From: Arbacia lixula
Taxonomy: Eukaryota; Echinodermata; Echinoidea; Arbacioida; Arbaciidae
Direction: 5' to 3'
Assembly: GCA_963669155.1 (NCBI GenBank)
Contig: OZ022585.1
Span: 11,542,649-11,606,648, forward strand
DNA length: 64,000 nt
Part shown: positions 55,501 to 64,000 of the stretch, piece by piece
Numbering within the stretch: the stretch's first letter is position 1
How the letters are laid out: each line of letters begins with the position of its first letter
The notes under the pieces: model-generated
Database searches by the model: none
What the model saw: the letters and a program-made list of their open reading frames with translations, nothing else
What the model was told of the DNA's origin: nothing
Translations under genes and position numbers: made by a program

Positions 55501-58500
55501 GAAAAATAGCAAATTTTTGCAAATTGCATTGACCTTTTACCTCTGACCTTTGAGAAATTTCACCAAAAATGTTATCAGTCTACCCCCAAGTAGTGATCCA
55601 TCTTTGCACTATGTTTAGTTGGTAATGTACCATTGGACTTGGATTTACTTTGAAAAATATCACTTTGGGGGCAATTTTTAGGTAATTTTTTGGCAAAGTG
55701 CGTTGACCTTTGACCTCTGACCTTTCAGGAATTTTACCAAAAATGTCATCAGTCTATCCCCAAGTAGTGATCCATCTGTGTACCATGTTTAATGAGAACT
55801 ACATCCTTGGACTTGGATTTATTGTGAAAAAGGTCAAATTTTTGCAATTTTTCACAAAGTTCATGGACCTTTGACCTCTAAACTTTCAGGAATTTTACCC
55901 AAAATGTCAGCAGTCTACCTCCAAGTAGTGATCCATCTTTGTACCATGTTTGATGAGAATTGTATCCTTGGATTTGGATTTAATGTGAAAAAGGTCAATT
56001 TTGGCAATTTTTCACAATGTTCATTGACCTTTGACCTCAATCAGATTTGACCCCAATTTTACACACTTCATTAGTTTTATGCAATACACACATGTACCAA
56101 GTTTGAAGCAAATCTGGTTCACGGTTCTCAAGATATTGCCTAAACGCATTCGGGACGGACGGACGGACATCCCGAAAACATAATGCCTCCGGCCACTTTG
56201 TGGCAGAGGCATAAATATACAGTGGAATCTGTATGTAGAGACTGATCAAAGAGACACAAGAACTATGAGGTCTTTGCAAGCAGGTGGTCTTCACTTACAG
56301 GTTACTTTCATCTGATTTGACTTTATTGGCTCATTAGAATTAGAATTACATAAATCATTGGTAATGATACAAAGGATAAAGAATTATCTGTGAACAAAAT
56401 CATTCATAACAATGAATCAAAATAAGCAGTAATACCATTACTTATTTTTCTACTCAATGAAGGTGAAGTGAGGATGTTTATCTCTCTAGTGTATTTTCCC
56501 CATGACTGGAGGTAAAACCTGATGCTCAGTGTTATTAAAGTAACAGCTTCACTCAAAATACACCACAAAATATGTGCTGCCAGGGCTTGCTTGCTTGCTT
56601 GCTCACTCACTCATTTGTCATTCATTCATTCAGCGAAATGACCTCCCTATATTCCACTCACCCTCTGCTGGTGTAAGAAGTCAACTGTACGCGTGACTGT
56701 CAGCATGATCTGACACGCCTCTCGCTCTGACAGGAACTTCTGTTTGAGGAGTCTATCCAGCAGCTCTCCTCCCCGCATCAGCTCCATCACCATGTACACA
56801 TTCTTCCCATCATCAAACACCTGGGAGAAACCATGGATAAACAAGTATCACATTGTGACAAAAGAGAGGTTAAGAGTGGGGAGGAGGATTTAAATAGTGA
56901 TATTTTAAGGAATTAAATTTCTGTTTGAGGAGTCTATTGACCAGCTCTCCATGTACATGTTTTTCTCATTAAACACCTTTTGCTTAAGGTACAAATAATC
57001 TTTACAAACTCCTCCTGAATTTGAACGGGATCAGAGATGAAGGGAAGATGAAAAGGAAGTGGATGAAGAAAACAACAATGTTACAAGGATGACATCAGAG
57101 GGTCAATCATGAAGGCAGGATGTGAGGAGATGGAATAGAGAATGGAAATCAATTATGCTAATGAGCGAGGAAAATGAAGGAATAGAGATGAGGATGAAGG
57201 AGAAGAAGAACAATCATTACATACTACTCCAGTTTGAAAGGAGGGAAACAAATGGAGGGGAGAGGGAAATGAAGAGCATGAAGATAACAAGAATAATATT
57301 CCAGGGAGGAAATCAAGAATATACCCATGAGAGCAGTATGTTGAGGAGATAACATGAATTGATTATGATGAACAAGGAAACCATTAGATAAGGATGAAGA
57401 AGATGGGGAACAAGCAATCATCACAGACTATTCAGAGTTTGACTGGGTGCATAGATAGAGGTGAGAAGGAAAGGATGAGGATGAAAGCCGATGAACGAGG
57501 GAAGGAAAGGAAACAATGAGGAAAATGTGAAGATAAAATAATAAGATAGACGATGAAGGAGAAGAATAATAACAGAAGACTAGAGCAATTCGACTGCCAC
57601 ACAGTCAATAAATATGCCTACGCCTCTTTGCTAGATCTATTTAGATTTATTCTCAGAAAATGTGTATGTTTGGTGGGCAATGTACCATTGAATTCCTATG
57701 TGAAATGAAAATATCAAATTCTTTTTTTTCCATGTTTAGCCAAGTTTGGCAATGCTCATTGACCTTTGACCTCTTACTTCTTTGACTCCCAATCTAACCA
57801 GTCTAAATCCATCCTTGTATCAAGTTTGTTTAAAATTAGCAAATTTTGGCAAAGTTCATTGACCTTTTAGCTCTGAACTTGCAGGGATTTTATCAAATAT
57901 GCCATCAGTCTGTCTCCATGAAGTGATTCATCTGTACCATGTTTGGTTAAAATTGCATTGTTGGAAGTGGATTTATTTAGAAAAATATCAATTTGGGGGC
58001 TATTTTTAGCCCAACCTTTGACCTCTGACCTTTCAGGAATTTTACCCAAACTTTCACCAGTCTACCTCCATTAAGTCATACATCTCTGTGCCATGTACGT
58101 TTGGTTTGAATTGAATCATTAGATTTGGATTCAATGTGAAAAATAGCCTATTTTGGGAAAGATTATTGACCTTTGACCTCTGACCTTTGAGAAATTTCAC
58201 CAAAAATGTCACCAGTCTATCCCCAAGTAATGGTCCATCTGTGTACCATGTTAATTCGTGGCGGAGACATAAAAATAAAGTGGTTCAAAAGGGGAAGGGG
58301 GAAAAAAGAAAAGAAGAGGAGATACATTCCAATCCCCATGGAGTGTCAAGCCCAAAATGTCCTCCTGATACATCACTAGACTTACATCTCTCAAGGTGAT
58401 GATGTTGTTATGGTGACCGTATCTTAGAAGGATCTCAATCTCCTCTCTGACGTCTTTACTCGTCTTCTCAATGATCTTGACAGCGTACTCCTGCCCAGTT

Positions 58501-59435
58501 GACTTGTGAGTGCACCTCTTGCAGACAGAGTATGATCCCAGACCAATGTCCTGTGGATGATAGAAGAAGTGGTTTGAATTCTTAAACCTTTTAGGTGCCA
58601 TGGGTGGATTATTTTCTAAAGTAATACACACAAATCCCTTTAGTCTGGCACAGAAAGGGTTAATACTAGTCTGGCCTCCAGGCTGTTCGACATTTATAAT
58701 CCAAACTGACAAACAGAGTCTAGTACTCTAAGACTAGTCACTGTATCAGTCGCCTCTTTTCTCGATCCGTCCCAGGGCTCAAGAAGAAATCAAGAATGAT
58801 TCGTCTACTGCAGCTAGACCCTTTCTTGAATAGTTTATTTCTTTAAAGTAATTTTTAATCCTCCAATTAAACTCGACTCAATTCAATGCAGTATATATCG
58901 ATAAAAACAAAATACAGTCATCAATCTAAAAGTTTGGAGACTTAGATATTGATTTACAATAACAAAAATATATATTAAAACAAATAAATTTACCATGAAG
59001 CATATTAATATGTTTACAATGATTGTTAGTAAAATATATAAAATATTTATTAACTATTGCAACACTCAAAATTAAATACATGTAACCAAAAAAATGAATA
59101 TACATTAATAATAATACATAGAATTTATATAGCGCACTTTCCATCTTAACTAGATGCTCAAGGCGCTTCAGAGCAAATTAAAGAGAGAGAAAAAAAATAC
59201 AATGCAGGTATAAACTTGTATGTCAAAAAGCACCATAACATAATACATCAAAAGTTAACGTCTTACTAATCAACAGAGAAATAGAAAAAATACACTTCTA
59301 ATGAAAGAAATTTGAAATGATCACCTTCCGTACATAAAGGATTGCAAATCTACACAGTATGTTCAAATACAGACTCCATGGAACAAACATGAAGGAGGTT
59401 AAAATGTACACATAAGTACAGCCGTACACACATAT

Positions 59436-59468
<33 letters not shown>

Positions 59469-62121
59469 TATATATATATATATACACAAGCACATACTGG
59501 GAGCTCTTTACGGCGAGTGACTCGTTACATGAAGATCAATGATTGGCTACTAAGCGGGCTAATGAGGGCCTAATGAGTGAAGAGAGGACAGTAATTACTC
59601 ACCTCTTGGAGGTCGTATTCATCATGTATGGAGGATATCCTTGCATGCTTGATGGCTAACTGCATACAAAACATGAGTGGGAGATATCATCAGTACAGAG
59701 ATCCTGCTTCACTGAAAGCAAAAGCACTACTAGCTTGAGTAATAGTGAACTCACAGATAATATAGAATACTTTATTGAAAGGAATCTCAAGAGTACAAGT
59801 TTTGCTTTTCACATGAAAGATCGTGTGAACTCTTCGGGAAAAGTGGTCATCATTGTTCAATTAGTGCAAGATATCACAATTATCTAGAACACTTAAAGGT
59901 GATTGCAACACTAATGGCACATTGATTTGATTAACAGCAGAACAATCACAGACTTGCTTTTATGTACAAGTCTTGAAAACACACTTCAGAGGTAATGCTA
60001 ATGAAGGGACAGGGATGATAAATTACCCTTTGATCCAACCTGTTCCTATGGTGCGATGAGAGAGTTATTGGAGGAACAAGGAGAGGAGGGGAAAAGAGAC
60101 AGACAATGTGACCTTGTGAGTCTACCTGTTCCTTTGGTACGATATGAGGGTTACTGGAGGAATGAGGAATGGGCCTACCAGTTCCACTGAGACAATGTGA
60201 GGGGTGTTGGAGGAGAAAAGAGGGAAGGAAGAAGAAAGACCTATTCAGTTGGAACAATGTCTCAAGAATAAGAAGAGAGAGGAGGGGAGGGGGAGAGACA
60301 GGTGGAGTAGCAAGACAGCGATGATTATGTAGTCCTGGCTAATCCATTGAGATAATGTGAGATGTATTTGAGCAGACAGGGGGAAGAGGAAGACAGGTGA
60401 GGTAGAGAGAAATGCAATGATCCTTTAATCCTACCAGTTCCTTTGGTATGATGTGAGAAATACTGGAGGACAGAGGAGGGGACAGGATGAAATGTGTGCC
60501 TACCTGATCCATTGAGACGATGTGCGAGTTATTAGAGGCAGCCTCCTTTTGTGCCTCCTCTACCAGGGTGGGGTCGATGTAGCTGAAACCCCGGAACAGC
60601 TGATGAGCACCTGCACTGGGGGGTACAGCCGGGGAATCTAGGAGGGAGAAGGACACACAGCAAGTAATATTACATAAATACATTGACTAAATGGGTGGAG
60701 AAATCTTTATTTCATGTATACATGATCTGTTTTGTTACTCTGTGAAGATATATTGTGTGCATTGTTTTGTTTCTTTGAATCCTTTAGATTTCAAAATGGA
60801 GCAACTATTGGATTTGCTGATGGTGCATTTTTGCGTCATTTTAAACATCCAACTTTAGGAGAGCAGCATTTAATCTAGCACGAACTTGATTTGACTTGAG
60901 TAATCTGAATTGAGCTCGGGCCTGCCTTCAAGTGAGGCCCTGGAGGCTGATATCCTGCAACCGTGGCCATGCTCTTTATTTACAGAGAACAAAAAACTAA
61001 TGCTAAATTTGTTTATCATTGCGGATTAGTGTGCTATTGACCAAAGGGTATCTAAACCCCTACTCACTACAACTTTGTGTTGCACCTGACGAAGTGTTGC
61101 AGCCGTGCACAAAACGTGATCTTAGATCCCTAGTTGACCATACACTGCGAGACAAACGATTATCACTAGCAAACAAAAACTATTATACAGACAAATCAAA
61201 CAATTGTGTTATGTGTGCAGTGTAATAGTGCATGCAACACCACCCAGATAATGCTGAACATAGCATTTACAATTGAAATACAAAGTTGACATACCTCGTG
61301 GTGTTCTGGATGTGAACTCAGTGTCAAAGTAGTGGACGATGTCACTGGGTGGGATGACGGGTCTGAAGGGTGGGGTCAGATCACGCTTCCTCAGTTTCTA
61401 CATTGCAGGGAGAAACATTACCGGTGATATTTTATGATTTAACCTCAACTATGATCTTCAACCTTCGAATGATCCAAACTAAAATCAAACTAGTTAATTG
61501 TCCTCCCATATACTATCGTTATGTCGAGTTTGATGAACTTAGATAAATTATATCTCTCATTGTTGCATTAACAATATCAGGACTGACACACAAACCAGTA
61601 AAATAACAACGTTTCCGTTCAAGTTTGCATCGATTGATATTGATATTGGCATTCACTATTCAAATGTTGCTTTTCACTGCTCTAATATCACTATACATTT
61701 ATCAATGAATGCATCCATCACAATGTATGCCAAAGCTTGAATAAAATCAAAACTTAACCTTTCTCAGATAAAGCCCCTTTGCATCTGCATTCACAGAAAA
61801 TAATAGATATCATAAAGAAATTGTCATGTAGTGGTTTATCTTTTGAGTGCAAGACAAAATCTTGCTCAATGGGATTTGTGTGTATTGATGGTGACATAAT
61901 CCACACTTTATGGCAAATTAACCCATTGCTCAGTTAGATTTTCAGGCTTTGTGAAGCCTGGTCCAGGTAGAATGTCAAAATTTGCATGGAACTGCAGTAA
62001 CCAAATGGGTGTGGCTTAATTGTGTCATATAAAGTATTTGAAGTTTATCAATAGCCTGTTATCCATTGTCCGAACAGCTGATGGAATAGGAGTCGGTTAA
62101 GGGTTAATCAAGGGATTTGGT

Positions 62122-62152
<31 letters not shown>

Positions 62153-62306
62153 ATCCCAGTCGATGCTGGAGAAGAAGGCGTGGCACTTGATGTCGGCGAT
62201 GCCGTTGGGGCCGGCGCCCAGCCTGTTCTGGGGATTCCTCTTGAACAGCATCCGCAGCAGACTCTGGGCTTCAGGGCTCAGGAACTGGGGCATGCCTAGC
62301 TTGGCT
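46418..62306 (-). CDS. RPS6KA: Ribosomal protein S6 kinase (p90 RSK), 3' 11 exons; 5' part beyond the window
   Basis: A two-kinase Ser/Thr kinase activated by ERK and PDK1; it phosphorylates cytosolic and nuclear targets. Exons from 5' to 3': 62153-62306, 61295-61397, 60504-60637, 59603-59659, 58386-58550, 56662-56820, 54824-54985, 48891-48967, 48053-48173, 47379-47516, 46418-46546; 465 residues with matching phases. In order: end of the AGC-type N-terminal kinase ([17 protein letters not shown]), linker with the TP/SP sites (SRTPRDSP) and hydrophobic motif (HQLFRGFSY), CaMK-type C-terminal kinase ([38 protein letters not shown]), and the ERK-docking tail [10 protein letters not shown] ending STTL, a PDZ-type end. 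The linker and ERK site rule out MSK. Which vertebrate RSK it matches best cannot be told; it is probably the single invertebrate RSK. Confidence 0.96.
46790..47180 (-). repeat. HINE-like family 3, tandem partial copies in RSK intron
   Basis: Two copies of a segment with AAATAAAGAAATGAGAGCAA and GTGATTACTAGGTCTCTGC, each ending (C/T)AG(G)...AGACAAAAA. They are inverted relative to the family 3 copy at 33499-34990. Confidence 0.6.
47379..47516 (-). CDS. RPS6KA: RSK exon, end of the C-terminal kinase
   Basis: Codes [20 protein letters not shown] then [17 protein letters not shown] and ESSLVK. Has the conserved Arg of helix H-I (QRPS). Confidence 0.95.
47951..48030. mobile_element. Fragment of the palindromic MITE family
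   Basis: GGTGTTTTAGCAAGCTGTCC through GACTTTACGCACGATCGG and TTCTTGTGCTACATAAAT matches one arm of the element at 62861-63040. It lies just outside the donor of the RSK exon at 48053. Confidence 0.65.
48053..48173 (-). CDS. RPS6KA: RSK exon, helix G region
   Basis: Codes [20 protein letters not shown] then [20 protein letters not shown], donor GTATGG. Confidence 0.95.
48365..48655 (-). mobile_element. HINE-like family 3, compact copy in RSK intron
   Basis: On + it begins with the perfect hairpin GTGGTTCGAGAACCAC, then GAGTCTCGCCTGACTTCGC, and ends TAGGTCTCTGCCAAACTTTG, TTCAGGTAAGACAAAA. Subterminal GTCTCGCC-type motifs at both ends and a hairpin at one end follow the HINE plan. Confidence 0.6.
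48697..48765 (+). repeat. tRNA-like segment (pseudo-tRNA or SINE head)
   Basis: GTGGTCTATTGGTAGAGG resembles an A box region and GGGTTTGAATCCC a B box, with TTC in the anticodon-loop position as in tRNA-Glu. The acceptor stem does not pair well, so a functional tRNA is unlikely. Confidence 0.4.
48891..48967 (-). CDS. RPS6KA: RSK exon, helix F region
   Basis: Codes [20 protein letters not shown] then YTMLAG, ending in phase 2. The intron before it is 5.9 kb and holds the satellite and the transposon nest. Confidence 0.96.
49070..49265. repeat. Pyrimidine-rich tract in RSK intron
   Basis: TTCTTC/CTCTTC-rich low-complexity sequence with no coding meaning. Confidence 0.75.
49650..49785. repeat. 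Short repeat of AATGTTCATGTACAAGGCAA
   Basis: The word CATGTACAAGGCAATTACTT occurs at about 49598, 49692 and 49750, with TTTAAATAAAG following two of them. Confidence 0.8.
50067..51900. repeat. 75-bp satellite array in RSK intron, with inverted segment
   Basis: About 17 direct units (74-81 bp) at 50067-51350 share TTACCCGTCAGACATGAATC, CCGCTACTATTTAG and GTATAATGGTCAAAACGATG. A variant with an extra CATGGT recurs. At about 51355-51445 one unit is inverted, and at 51600-51870 diverged units follow. Outside, 49800-50066 and 51465-51600 are inverted relatives of each other (TTAGCGCTATTAATG words), so the array sits in the loop of a larger inverted repeat. Confidence 0.9.
52742..54267 (+). mobile_element. 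Element inserted in the piggyBac-like copy, possibly ISL2EU-like
   Basis: Terminal repeats AGACCGTTTTCGTAATGTAT and (inward right) AGACCTTTTTCGTAATGTAT. Comparison with copy A suggests AT as the duplicated target (52740-52741, 54268-54269). A short + strand frame (52938-53070) reads SVKQLQDF and then, after a frame change, [20 protein letters not shown], a SAP-like pattern. AT duplication is known for ISL2EU elements. No full transposase or nuclease domain was recognised. Confidence 0.5.
54017..54092 (+). repeat. TTAGGG-like degenerate repeat
   Basis: Words GGGTTAGAGC, AGTTAGGTTTA, GGGTTAGGGTCAGGGTTAGG, TTTAGGGTTC in a row. Lies inside the AT-flanked element. Confidence 0.75.
54350..54446. 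repeat. C-homopolymer-rich tract
   Basis: Runs of C interrupted by single A or T, preceded by GGGGGGGCTGTTTTTG. Part of the subterminal region of the piggyBac-like element. The proline/histidine-rich frames there are artefacts. Confidence 0.9.
54824..54985 (-). CDS. RPS6KA: RSK exon, catalytic and activation loops
   Basis: Codes [37 protein letters not shown] and [20 protein letters not shown] and APE motifs plus the TP site phosphorylated by ERK in RSKs. Confidence 0.97.
55033..56216 (-). mobile_element. HINE/Helitron-like element, family 2, copy 2
   Basis: On the minus strand: TGCCTCTGCCACAAAGTGG hairpin start, short (GTCC)n at 56153-56164, four to five related units of about 150 bp carrying the GACCTTTGACCTCTGACCTT landmark on +, subterminal inverted repeat near ATATGCCTCCGCC, then hairpin CGACTGCGTGGCAGTCG. 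It ends CTAG followed by T. This is the clearest copy. Confidence 0.7.
56662..56820 (-). CDS. RPS6KA: RSK exon, hinge and helix D-E
   Basis: Codes [20 protein letters not shown] then [20 protein letters not shown]. The gatekeeper position is Met (VYMVMEL). Confidence 0.96.
56822..57589. other. RSK intron, purine-rich
   Basis: GGAGATGAAGG-type purine-rich low-complexity sequence from about 57030 to 57580. No gene. Confidence 0.5.
57590..58280 (-). mobile_element. HINE/Helitron-like element, family 2, copy 3 (shortened)
   Basis: The minus-strand 3' end TGTGTGGCAGTCGAATTGCT then CTAG, followed by T, matches copy 2. About three internal units remain. The other end has GGCGGAGACATAAAAATAAA (58261-58280 region) without the (GTCY)n run, so the 5' part is deleted. 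Confidence 0.65.
58386..58550 (-). CDS. RPS6KA: RSK exon, C-terminal kinase N-lobe
   Basis: Codes [20 protein letters not shown] then [20 protein letters not shown]. Glycine loop GLGSYSVC keeps the Cys known in RSKs; AVK is the ATP lysine. Confidence 0.96.
58740..59602. other. RSK intron with short repeats
   Basis: Contains ATTTATATAGCGCACTTTCC at about 59121 followed by AAGGCGCTTCAGAGC, a dispersed repeat motif common in marine invertebrates, and (CA)n(TA)n at 59437-59483. Confidence 0.5.
59437..59483. repeat. (CA)n(TA)n microsatellite
   Basis: Alternating CA for about 28 bases, then TATATA. Confidence 0.95.
59603..59659 (-). CDS. RPS6KA: RSK exon, start of the second kinase region
   Basis: A 57-bp exon coding [19 protein letters not shown], equivalent to the SIQFTDGYEVKE segment before the C-terminal kinase glycine loop. 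Confidence 0.9.
60030..60500 (-). repeat. Degenerate array of copies of the RSK exon end plus splice donor
   Basis: On the + strand, CTACCTGATCCATTGAGACG (the exon end with its donor) has counterparts at 60431, 60337, 60168, 60123 and 60039, each followed by GATGTGAG-like and TACTGGAGG-like words; a weaker one lies near 60240. Spacing is irregular (45-95 bp). Four of the five keep GT at the donor position; the one at 60337 does not. Confidence 0.85.
60504..60637 (-). CDS. RPS6KA: RSK exon, hydrophobic motif
   Basis: Codes [20 protein letters not shown] then [25 protein letters not shown]. The Ser of FRGFSY is the PDK1-docking phosphosite. The 3' end and donor of this exon are repeated several times in the intron that follows. 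Confidence 0.95.
61295..61397 (-). CDS. RPS6KA: RSK exon, AGC C-tail
   Basis: Codes [20 protein letters not shown] then [14 protein letters not shown]. Contains the PPF element and the turn-motif TP site. Confidence 0.95.
61398..62120. other. RSK intron, nothing recognised
   Basis: AT-rich intron; no repeat or gene recognised apart from the (GA)n run at its end (62121-62147). Confidence 0.4.
62153..62306 (-). CDS. RPS6KA: RSK exon, end of N-terminal kinase domain
   Basis: Codes [20 protein letters not shown] then [15 protein letters not shown] and ending FFSSIDWD. Its first base completes a codon from an exon outside or not recognised to the right. A (GA)n run (62121-62147) sits just after the donor. 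Confidence 0.95.
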
Positions 62307-62708
62307 CTGATGGGGGTAGGAGGGAGGGATAAAAAAACATGTAATTATGTTAACTGATAAGTAAACATCAAACTTATAATTTATACTTTACAAATTCTGA
62401 ATAAACAGGAACAACATTCAGGATTTGACTTTAAATGCATCCACTCTTTAAAAGTAGAGTAATGAAATGGGTAGTGCTACAGCAATTTAGTAACAACTGT
62501 GAATCTTTCAACAGTTTGATTAATGTGCAATGTCAAGTTGGGGAGTCATGACTTCTTCACCCCTCTTTGTTCACCCGAAGACACATCCATACTGCTCAAT
62601 TATTGACCACTAGTGGAAAGAGCTGCTCAATAATTCACCAGGCTCGGACGGAAGCACCCGCAATTCCCTAAGTAGACAGTCAAACTCCCATCCATCACCC
62701 TACCTATA

Positions 62709-63101
62709 GTTAGCCTGGCTTCCAGGATGTGGGAATTAATCATACCAAAATTTTCAACAAACAGGTCTGGCTGCAGTAGACTAATCACCCACCATTCCCT
62801 CTGTAGCTGGAGACATGCCAGGAGAAGCAGGGAATAAGTCTTGCCATTACTAGACCTGAAAGGGTGTTTCATCAAGCTGTTTGTAAGTTACAAACGACTT
62901 TACGAAGGACTGGTAATCCCTTCTTGTGCTACATGCGATACCACACTTTGTTCATTGAGAATCTGATTTAGCACAAGAAGGGATCACCAGTCGTTTGTAA
63001 AGTCGTTCGTAACTTACGAACAGCTTGGTGAAACAGCCCCAGAATGTATACTTTGGATAATGTGAATTAGATATGTCAAACATCCTGGAAGCCAGGCTAA
63101 C
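62709..63101. mobile_element. Element bounded by a perfect 21-bp inverted repeat, enclosing a MITE
   Basis: GTTAGCCTGGCTTCCAGGAT(G) at 62709-62729 and its exact complement at 63081-63101. Between them lies the palindromic MITE 62861-63040, so this may be one element inside another. Confidence 0.55.
62861..63040. mobile_element. Palindromic MITE, 180 bp
   Basis: Left arm GGGTGTTTCATCAAGCTGTT, CGACTTTACGAAGGACTGG, CCCTTCTTGTGCTA; the right arm is the near-exact inverse ending CTTGGTGAAACAGCCC. Relatives lie at 47951-48030 and 52089-54774. Confidence 0.85.
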
Positions 63102-63799
63102 GTTAAGTAGGCAGCAGTCTCCTTGCAGCCATTCTCATGGGTGTTAAGCCCCCACTCAACTAAATATCATCATCAGTACATGACAGACCCAGTATTAGCT
63201 TAATGATTTGTGCGACAATCAACTTCCCCCCAATATTCATGACCAATATTCTGAACTTGGGTAAGAAACATGATAAATTAAAATTCTTACGATCTACTGC
63301 ATCAATAAAAACATACAAGTCTGGCAAGTAGTTGTAAAAACTTTTTACACGGTTGTCTATTGTAACTTTTTAGAAGGAGGTAGACAAATTGAAAGATTGA
63401 TGGATGAGACACAATGTTTTGTTGATGATGCATACAAAAACGAGACATACTTGTGGACAAGTATAAGGTGGTCTGCATTGGCAAATTCATGCACAGATAT
63501 GGGCTGGTAAATGCATGGTGACACCATGGACCTACCATGGTGACACCATCTATTCATTACAAATCAGAGGTACACTCAAAAAAGTTCTTAACGCACCTTC
63601 AACATACTAACATTGCAAAGACTTGCCTAAATGGTCACATAGTCCACCTAAGTATAATAGGCATTTTAAATAAAAGGATGTGAGAAAAAATGGGAAAGAA
63701 AATCTCAAAGAGAATGACAAAGTGATGGATAGAACAGAAGAAGGTGGCAAAATAAACATTGCAAGAGGAAAAAAATTTAAAAAAAAAAACTACACCCAC
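63102..63799. other. RSK intron
   Basis: Contains GGCTGGTAAATGCATGGTGA then CACCATGG (63503-63535), a word also found at 18668-18694. No exon was recognised here. Confidence 0.4.
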
Positions 63800-63870
63800 A
63801 CCAGGATTCGAACCGGGCGCCTCGCGTTATTACATGTAGCGCCTTACCCATTGAGCCACAAATCTGCTCA
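63790..63870 (-). repeat. tRNA-derived SINE-like segment
   Basis: On the minus strand TGTGGCTCAATGGGTAAGGC (A-box-like) and CCCGGTTCGAATCCTGG (B box) are 26 bases apart, followed by a T10 then A/T-rich tail. The anticodon arm is not convincing, so a SINE head is more likely than a tRNA gene. Confidence 0.55.
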
Positions 63871-64000
63871 TTCACTTAACACGTAAAGCAGAAAAGGGGA
63901 CTATAACGACTTAAAAATCAATATTCAAGCTGAAATTTCGCCATGATCCCAACATTTGATTAAAAAATGGAGACAACGTACCCGAAAGCTAGTAGACTCA

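Noticed and set aside
62307-64000. A further RSK 5' exon inside the window
   Set aside because: No minus-strand frame here matches the expected kinase segment before AKLGMPQF; the next exon is probably beyond the edge.

Overview
This is eukaryotic genomic DNA: two spliced protein genes, long introns, GT-AG junctions, and a dense load of transposons and satellites. The families seen (Merlin, PIF/Harbinger, pogo-like, piggyBac-like, rolling-circle HINE-like elements, foldback elements, Ty3/Gypsy) and the protein sequences fit a marine invertebrate, perhaps an echinoderm or another invertebrate deuterostome. That placement is an inference with low certainty.

Two host genes face each other tail to tail. 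A complete sorbitol dehydrogenase gene (SORD-like, 9 coding exons, 353 residues) runs on the + strand from 7102 to 28937, with a 13.3-kb first intron full of mobile DNA. The 3' part of a ribosomal protein S6 kinase gene (p90 RSK, RPS6KA-like) runs on the - strand from 62306 down to 46418. Its 11 exons cover the end of the N-terminal kinase domain, the regulatory linker, the whole C-terminal kinase domain and the ERK-docking tail; its 5' exons lie beyond the right edge. About 17.5 kb of repeat-rich DNA separates the two stop codons. The two enzymes show no shared pathway.

Layout: 1-1.5 kb, the 5' part of a Ty3/Gypsy fossil; 2655-4667, a Merlin DNA transposon with terminal inverted repeats, an 8-bp target duplication and an unbroken transposase; 4.9-5.8 kb, a broken Harbinger copy; 5834-6656, a pogo-like element; 7.1-20.5 kb, SORD intron 1, with a palindromic array carrying a 5S rRNA-like piece, Gypsy scraps, LTRs, a foldback element built of tandem repeats (12.5-16.4 kb), a 157-bp satellite in a HINE-like frame (16.8-18.3 kb) and a 1.6-kb palindrome (18.8-20.4 kb). 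From 20.5 to 28.9 kb lie SORD exons 2-9, with a 767-bp palindrome, an LTR and a piggyBac-like element between them. From 29.6 to 46.4 kb is intergenic DNA with a HINE-like copy, a pogo-like element, an LTR fossil complex and a large 37-bp minisatellite split by a transposon. From 46.4 to 64 kb is RSK, whose introns hold a three-level transposon nest, a 75-bp satellite, two more HINE-like copies and a minisatellite that seems to come from an exon end and its splice donor.

Most unusual points: (1) two minisatellites seeded by host coding ends, one copying the SORD stop-codon region and one copying an RSK exon end with its 5' splice site in frame; (2) a Merlin element with all its parts in place and a 27-bp perfect hairpin just inside one end; (3) several non-autonomous families sharing a HINE/DINE-1-like plan; (4) a piggyBac-like element holding an AT-flanked element, both inside a palindromic MITE.
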